NCBI GenBank assembly: GCA_016783145.1
Contig: JADHXD010000034.1
Span: 1 to 38,638, forward strand
Direction: 5' to 3'
From: Anaerolineae bacterium
Lineage (GTDB): Bacteria > Chloroflexota > Anaerolineae > JAFGEY01
DNA: 38,638 bases
The notes beneath the pieces are model-generated. The model was given only the letters and a program-made list of their open reading frames with translations, did not search any database and was not told where the DNA came from. Both the position numbers and the translations under genes were made by a program. This document shows positions 34,119 through 38,638 of this stretch, in pieces (positions within the stretch are counted from its first letter, which is position 1; each line of letters opens with the position of its first letter).

Positions 34119-34339
34119 GTCCTCCTCCTTGTATGCGATGTCTAGATCATGCAAGGCAGCCGACTGCACACCGGGCTGGACTCCAGAATGAGCGATCGGC
34201 TGTCACCGTCCACAGGACTACCTCCCAACGACAAGAGCCAGATCCTGCGATGCGCTACGACGATATCCCTCATTCTAGCGCAGGTCCAGCCCGCGCGCAA
34301 GCGTGCGCCGCGCTCGCGCGCAGTCGCCCCGGAACCTCG

Positions 34340-37225
34340 TCATCCGCCCGGCTCGATGCGTACTGTAGCGATGCCAAAGGGCGGCAGACTGACCCGAAGC
34401 GTGTTCTCCTCCATCCAGGCACGGCCCTCGGCAAGAGGACGCTCCAGGGTGTCCGCTTCGACGGCAGCTACCCCCTGAGGTACGAGCTCGGGAGCAAGCC
34501 GCACGCGTGCCACGGTCTCCATCCCCTCTACCTCGACCAGGCGCAGGATGATCGCCCGCCTATCCTGGCTCTCTTTCATCGCCGCCAGGCGGACATTCAC
34601 CCCCTCCACGGATGCCAGAGACATCGCGCCCGGCAGGCTGCCGTCGTGGAACCCACAGCTCGCCACGACCAGAGGGACGTTCATCTCTTCGCCGACCTGC
34701 GCACACTGGCCTACCGTCCACCCATCGCCGTGCGGCACCAGGGCGTACTCGATCGTGTGCACGCCCAGATCGGGCAGGGGATCGGGATCGATGCTCGCCC
34801 GCAAGAGCGTCATCTCTAGCGAATGCCCATCCAGGCTGAACCCGTACTTGGAGGAATTGGCCAGGGCTATCCCTTCCCCATTCCCCTCTGATAGGTCGGC
34901 CCAACGAAGGGCGGGCACCTCCTCGCCACCGAACAGGTCGCGGCGGATCGAGCCAAAGGGGATCTCGTATCGGGCCTGTGGAGCGCGCACAGACAGCGGA
35001 AAACGAACGCGCAGATGGGGGATGCCGCGCTCGGGATGCCCGATCTCACGCCAGTCCACCCGCAGACGGTACTCGACGCGAGGCACGCCCTGGCGGACCG
35101 TGATGTCCAACTCGAGCGTGCTCTGGCTGATCGTGCGCGTCCAGCGGTAGGTGTGGACGTGCGGTCCATCGTGCATCACTTTCAGTGTGCCACCGTCCAA
35201 CAGGTCCCTTCGCTCCAGGAACTGCCCGATCACCCAGGCAGTCATCCCCTCGTTGGCCTCGACGCAGTATTGCAGGATACCCGCCAGCTCGCCCTCCGGC
35301 ACCCACTCTCGTCCTGTACGCTTGTCCACCAGGCTGGCAATGCCTCCCGAACCCGGATCGATGCGCACCACGAGGTACTCGTTCTCCAGTGTGCGGTCGG
35401 GCGGCTGGATCCGGCGGCTGGAGCCCTGCATCCCGGCCCACGGATCTCCCCCCTCGTCGGGCAGCAGCCCCAGCGCGGCCAGTCGATCGGAAACGCAGAC
35501 AGCCCGGTATCCCAGGGCAGGGACATCGACCGGGAACGCAATCCTCAAGTACTCGTGCCCCCAGTACCGCCCTCTATCCAGCACCTGGACGGGCCTGGGC
35601 TTGGCATCCTGGTCGGTCACCACGAGATGCTTCTCTTCCAGCTCCACGTCCCACAGCGTGGCCTCGACCACCTCAGCGCGCGCGTAGGGCAGTGGGTTGA
35701 ACACCAGGAACGCGCGGTCGCTGGTTTGGGCGACGCTGAATGCCGACTCACCCCCGCTGCCGGTGGCATACCCAACCCCGGCACCCATCGAACGTCCTGA
35801 TTCGCGTTCGTCCTTGTGCGCCCTCTCCACGTCCTGCCCGAGTGCGGCTCTCAGCGACGCGGTATCCACCCGTTCGCTGAGGGCGCGCAGGGCGTTGGTG
35901 CGGGCCATCCCGGCGGCGGCCTGGCTGTCCTGGGCACGTCCCAGGGCATAGACCCGCGTATCGCGCGTGCCAGAACCGGGCAAGATATCGTGGAACTGGT
36001 CAAACAAGAGGTGCTTCCACGCCTCGTCCAGGTTCTCGTGCGGATAGGGTACGCCCGCCAACCGCGTCCCGACTACGGCAGCGACCTCGGCACCGTACAG
36101 AAGGTTCTCGCCGTGACGGTTGGCCCATTTCTGCCAGGCTTGCGAGGTGTAGCAGCCGGTGAACACAAAGTTGCGCTCGCCTACCACTTGGGGGAGCTCA
36201 CGCGCCCCCGCTTCTGCCAGCCGGAAGAAGCGGTGAAGTGAAGAACACTCGACGTTGGGATAGACGGGCCAGGTGTTCATCTCGTCTATCCGCCGCAGGT
36301 CCCGCCTCGTGGGTCCGCCGCCGTGGTCGCCGACGCCATAGAGCACGGGCATCTGCTTGAGGCCTGTGGCCAATGAGAACTCGACCAGGGGGTCGGCGAT
36401 CCGGGGTTCGATGGCGCACATGTACCAGGTCACATCATTCAGGGTCAGGAGGCGAGAGTCATCCGGTCCGATCCACCAGTAGAGGTGCGGACCGTGGCTG
36501 CCCCGGCAGTGATAGTAGTACTTGACCCCACCCCGGGCCAGGATCGCCGGTAGGGTCGCCGGGTGGCCAAATGTGTCCGGCTCGAAATCCACGCGCACGT
36601 CCTCCGGCGACAGGCCGAACCTTTCCTGGAAGTACTCGCGGGCGTAGAGCAGGTGGCGGCTGATGCTCTCCCCGCTCGACATGTTCTTGTCTCCCTCCAC
36701 CCACTGGCTGGCGGTCACTTCCCAACGGCCCTCTCGTACACGCTGGCGGATAGCCTCAAACATAGGTGGATTGTACCGCTCGATCAATTCGTACGTCGAG
36801 GCCTGGCTCTGTGAGAAGACAAAGCGAGGGAACTCGTCCATCAGGACGAGCATGGTCTGAAAGGTGTCATTGGTGACGGCAACCGTTTCAGGCCACGACC
36901 ACATCCAATTCATGTCGATGTGCGCGTGGCTGACACACAGCAGGGTGTAGTCTTTGGCGACCCGTCCGATCGGCGCCAGGACGGCCTCCCCCCTGGCGAT
37001 CAGATCATCCAGGTCGACGGCCGGCTCCTTCAGACCACGCTCTACGATCTGTCCGGCCTCGAGAATTCGCTTCTGCCACTCCCCCACCCGGTCCGGATGT
37101 GCCCGGCAGAGCTGATGGGCAAAGACAAGCTGCGCCCGAAAGCGATCCACCCTCTCTGTGTTCCGCGTGAGAGCAAACCCCAGTGACTGGGAAATGTCGG
37201 TGAACTGCGCCAAGTACGAGGACAT
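34340..37225 (-). CDS. Alpha-mannosidase, glycoside hydrolase family 38
   Basis: A 961-aa enzyme that hydrolyses alpha-mannosides with retention, using a catalytic zinc. Zinc ligands are His102 and Asp104 in SHAHIDMNW, the nucleophile is Asp217 in FEPDTFGHPATLP and a later ligand His lies in FHDILPGSG. The N-terminal domain, the GH38 catalytic barrel (about 95-365), the middle helical domain and the C-terminal beta domains are present, so it appears complete. No signal peptide is seen, so it is probably cytoplasmic, as in many bacterial GH38 enzymes. It is 17 bp downstream of the glycosyltransferase gene on the same strand, suggesting an operon. AGGAGACGG supports the ATG at 37225. Confidence 0.95.
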   Translation of the reverse strand: MSSYLAQFTDISQSLGFALTRNTERVDRFRAQLVFAHQLCRAHPDRVGEWQKRILEAGQIVERGLKEPAVDLDDLIARGEAVLAPIGRVAKDYTLLCVSHAHIDMNWMWSWPETVAVTNDTFQTMLVLMDEFPRFVFSQSQASTYELIERYNPPMFEAIRQRVREGRWEVTASQWVEGDKNMSSGESISRHLLYAREYFQERFGLSPEDVRVDFEPDTFGHPATLPAILARGGVKYYYHCRGSHGPHLYWWIGPDDSRLLTLNDVTWYMCAIEPRIADPLVEFSLATGLKQMPVLYGVGDHGGGPTRRDLRRIDEMNTWPVYPNVECSSLHRFFRLAEAGARELPQVVGERNFVFTGCYTSQAWQKWANRHGENLLYGAEVAAVVGTRLAGVPYPHENLDEAWKHLLFDQFHDILPGSGTRDTRVYALGRAQDSQAAAGMARTNALRALSERVDTASLRAALGQDVERAHKDERESGRSMGAGVGYATGSGGESAFSVAQTSDRAFLVFNPLPYARAEVVEATLWDVELEEKHLVVTDQDAKPRPVQVLDRGRYWGHEYLRIAFPVDVPALGYRAVCVSDRLAALGLLPDEGGDPWAGMQGSSRRIQPPDRTLENEYLVVRIDPGSGGIASLVDKRTGREWVPEGELAGILQYCVEANEGMTAWVIGQFLERRDLLDGGTLKVMHDGPHVHTYRWTRTISQSTLELDITVRQGVPRVEYRLRVDWREIGHPERGIPHLRVRFPLSVRAPQARYEIPFGSIRRDLFGGEEVPALRWADLSEGNGEGIALANSSKYGFSLDGHSLEMTLLRASIDPDPLPDLGVHTIEYALVPHGDGWTVGQCAQVGEEMNVPLVVASCGFHDGSLPGAMSLASVEGVNVRLAAMKESQDRRAIILRLVEVEGMETVARVRLAPELVPQGVAAVEADTLERPLAEGRAWMEENTLRVSLPPFGIATVRIEPGG

Positions 37226-37242
37226 CGTGCCGTCTCCTATGC

Positions 37243-38031
37243 CTACCCTACATCGTCGTACAGTCCCTTGATCCGATTCACGTTGACGCGCACGACCTCC
37301 CGCGCCATGTCGATCGATTCGTTCAAGTATCTCGAGAGCTCACCGCGATGACCCTTGGTGTCGCTCAGGTCGCGGTTCCGCCATTCCACGGTGACCTCTT
37401 TGATCCGGTACCCCGACCGATGGCAGAGGTACAGAAATTCGACGTCATACGCCGAGACCTTCCAGCCAGTGGGCTTTTGCTGGTTGAGAAACTGGAGATG
37501 CGGGAATATCTGGAGGGCCACATCGCGCCGACACAGCTTGAACCCACACTGCGTGTCACTGATATCCCGCAAGAGAAAGAGGCCACGTAAGGTGCGAAAC
37601 ACCAGGCTGCCCACCTTGCGCAGCAGCGATGTCCCCTCACGCACGATCCCCCGGGAACCAATGACCACCTCATAGCCCTCCTCGTACCAGGGCAGGAGAG
37701 CCTCGACTTTGTGGATCGGGGTGGATTGGTCCATGTCGGTAAAGAGCACGACATCCCCCGCTGCGCGCTGAACGCCCGCCCAAATCCCAGCGGGCTTGCC
37801 GCCGTGCGGGATGTCGAGCAGCGTGACCCGCTCTTTCCCCTCGGCAAACGCCTGGATCAGTGCCCTGCTGCGATCGGTGGACTCGTCGTTGACCACGATC
37901 ACCTCCCAAGCGTACGGACGCCCCTGGAGGTATTGGTACACGTCGTCCAACACGCCCGCTGCCAGGTTCTTTTCCTCGTTGTAGCAGGGGATGATTACCG
38001 AAACAGCAGGGTGGATCTCTCCATTCGTCAT
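37243..38031 (-). CDS. Family 2 glycosyltransferase, dolichyl-phosphate sugar synthase-like
   Basis: A 262-aa GT2 enzyme that transfers a sugar from a nucleotide donor to a lipid phosphate or other acceptor. Motifs are VSVIIPCYNEEKNL at the N-terminus, VNDESTDRS for nucleotide binding, FTDMDQSTP as the DxD metal site, and DTQCGFKLCRR, typical of the ALG5/DPM1-like branch. There are no extra membrane helices, so it is like the catalytic part of dolichyl-phosphate glucose synthase. GGAGG lies 7 nt before the ATG at 38031; the longer frame adds a leader that is not conserved. It is the first gene of a two-gene unit with the mannosidase. No promoter was identified in the 600 bp upstream. Confidence 0.88.
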   Translation of the reverse strand: MTNGEIHPAVSVIIPCYNEEKNLAAGVLDDVYQYLQGRPYAWEVIVVNDESTDRSRALIQAFAEGKERVTLLDIPHGGKPAGIWAGVQRAAGDVVLFTDMDQSTPIHKVEALLPWYEEGYEVVIGSRGIVREGTSLLRKVGSLVFRTLRGLFLLRDISDTQCGFKLCRRDVALQIFPHLQFLNQQKPTGWKVSAYDVEFLYLCHRSGYRIKEVTVEWRNRDLSDTKGHRGELSRYLNESIDMAREVVRVNVNRIKGLYDDVG

Positions 38032-38208
38032 ACTCGCACCTCCGGAAACCGCAAGCTCGCGGGGCCAGGGCACTTCTGCTTGACAGAAGACTGCTAATAT
38101 CACTACACGAAGCCATTGATGCACTCGAACACCAGTGTATCTCAGATCGACACAGAGGTCAAACCTTCCCTCCTAGCCGCCGCATGCCAGACCAAAGCCG
38201 GGCCGCCA

Positions 38209-38231
38209 GGTACCCGCCGCCTTTGGGTACC
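38209..38231. repeat. Inverted repeat in the right-end non-coding region
   Basis: GGTACCC and GGGTACC form a perfect 7-bp inverted repeat with a 9-bp spacer; a third GGGTAC follows at 38238. It lies upstream of the GT2 gene in a non-coding stretch (38032-38638) with no credible gene. Confidence 0.5.
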
Positions 38232-38288
38232 CCTTGCGGGTACGCGCGCGCCGGGATATGGCTCCCCTCCCCCATATTGGTATACACT

Positions 38289-38342
38289 TGTGATATGAGA
38301 GGCTTCCTTTGTGACGCATCTGTGACAGAGATGGTGTATAAT
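38289..38342 (+). promoter_or_regulatory. TATAAT promoter with phased TGTGA repeats
   Basis: A perfect TATAAT at 38337-38342 has no -35. Instead TGTGA occurs at 38289-38293, 38310-38314 and 38321-38325, spaced 21 and 11 bp, roughly two and one helical turns. The last two form an 11-bp direct repeat. This looks like activator-dependent promoter architecture directing transcription rightward. Confidence 0.5.
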
Positions 38343-38351
38343 AGATCCGTG

Positions 38352-38422
38352 TGGAGGCAAGTGCGGGCATACCATCTCTCACCGTAGTTCTTTACAGCTT
38401 TCTTGGCATGCACTTGCCTCCA
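38352..38422 (+). ncRNA. Possible small RNA or leader with a 13-bp inverted repeat
   Basis: TGGAGGCAAGTGC (38352-38364) and its exact reverse complement (38410-38422) are separated by 45 nt. It begins just downstream of the expected start from the TATAAT at 38337-38342, so a transcript would open with a long hairpin. It could also be the terminal repeats of a small mobile element. No T-run follows. Confidence 0.4.
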
Positions 38423-38519
38423 ATGCATGTACGTCCTCGTGGCCTGCGCGGCCCTGTACGGTCCCCTCCCCTCTTATCCAGCGTATCTCGTCCCGATCGT
38501 GTCATCTTTCGGACTATAC

Positions 38520-38598
38520 TGGGCCATGTGTTTTCACCCATAGTGGGCCAGGCATTTTCGCCCAAGGTGGGCCACCTGTTTTCACCCAAAGTGGGCCA
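38520..38598. repeat. Tandem 24-bp repeats resembling an IS21-family end
   Basis: Three units of 24 bp start at 38520, 38544 and 38568, each beginning TGGGCCA and containing TTTTC-CCCA; a partial fourth starts at 38592. On the minus strand they read TGGCCCA then TGGG-GAAAA. Multiple short terminal repeats of this kind are characteristic of IS21-family elements, so an element may extend beyond the window. No transposase lies inside the window. Confidence 0.55.
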
Positions 38599-38638
38599 TC
38601 GTGACGCTGGCGCGATTCCTCCATCTCGGGCATACTCT

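Noticed and set aside
33171..34145. 324-codon plus frame as one protein
   Set aside because: After the G4 run it only mirrors mscL on the other strand; the homologous continuation is in another frame and stops at 33586.
38520..38598. CRISPR array
   Set aside because: Units are directly adjacent 24-bp repeats with no unique spacers, and no cas gene is present.

Overview
The window is a GC-rich (roughly 60%) bacterial chromosome segment of 38.6 kb. No rRNA, tRNA or CRISPR array was seen. The content suggests a Chloroflexota-like bacterium (Anaerolineae-type): MacB-like permeases with HlyD-type adaptor lipoproteins, an ABC ATPase fused to a cyclic-nucleotide-binding domain, a Ser/Thr kinase fused to a NarL-type regulator, MscL with a zinc ribbon, and a NHLP/Os1348-like small protein. 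This assignment is an inference from gene content; no marker gene fixes it.

Layout. 1-3.9 kb (+): the 3' part of a BaeS-like sensor kinase, then three TIM-barrel proteins of the AP-endonuclease-2 superfamily (two sugar isomerase/epimerase-like proteins and endonuclease IV), closed by a strong hairpin. 4.0-9.6 kb: a large radical SAM/DUF2344-type fusion (+), an ADP-ribosylglycohydrolase (+) and a B12-binding radical SAM protein (-). 9.8-14.1 kb (+): msrP-msrQ (periplasmic methionine sulfoxide repair), an MFS exporter, and a four-LysM L,D-transpeptidase with its own promoter and a structured leader. 14.1-21.6 kb (-): a probable operon holding a small membrane protein, an ABC ATPase with a cNMP-binding domain (frameshifted), a MacB-like permease, a HlyD-like lipoprotein, a CrtI-like flavoprotein and a conserved 97-aa protein. 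21.8 kb (+): tatA. 22.2-32.98 kb (-): a TrmB-like regulator, a DUF1232 protein, a methyltransferase remnant, a methyltransferase, an Asp/Glu racemase, a second HlyD-permease-ATPase exporter, a histidine kinase and the kinase/response-regulator fusion. 33.2-38.0 kb: a frameshifted RiPP-precursor-like gene (+), then mscL, a GH38 alpha-mannosidase and an ALG5-like GT2 glycosyltransferase (all -). The last 600 bp are non-coding and carry a promoter, a long inverted repeat and 24-bp tandem repeats that resemble an IS21-family end.

How it fits together. Two paralogous tripartite exporters (ATPase, MacB/FtsX permease, HlyD-like lipoprotein) dominate the middle. A histidine kinase and a Ser/Thr-kinase/response-regulator fusion lie directly downstream of the second exporter, on the same strand. 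The likely reading is a stress- or ligand-controlled efflux island.

The most unusual property is damage concentrated here. The histidine kinase has an in-frame TAG, the kinase-regulator fusion is out of frame at a C8 run, the cNMP ABC ATPase is out of frame at a C5 run, the RiPP-like gene is out of frame at a G4 run, and one methyltransferase has lost its SAM-binding core. Sequencing error, phase variation and real gene decay cannot be separated from this sequence alone.

Promoters are unusually legible. Several have near-consensus TTGACA-17-TATAAT form or an extended TGTGGTATAMT -10. One is an orphan that points antisense into the 3' end of the large radical SAM gene.
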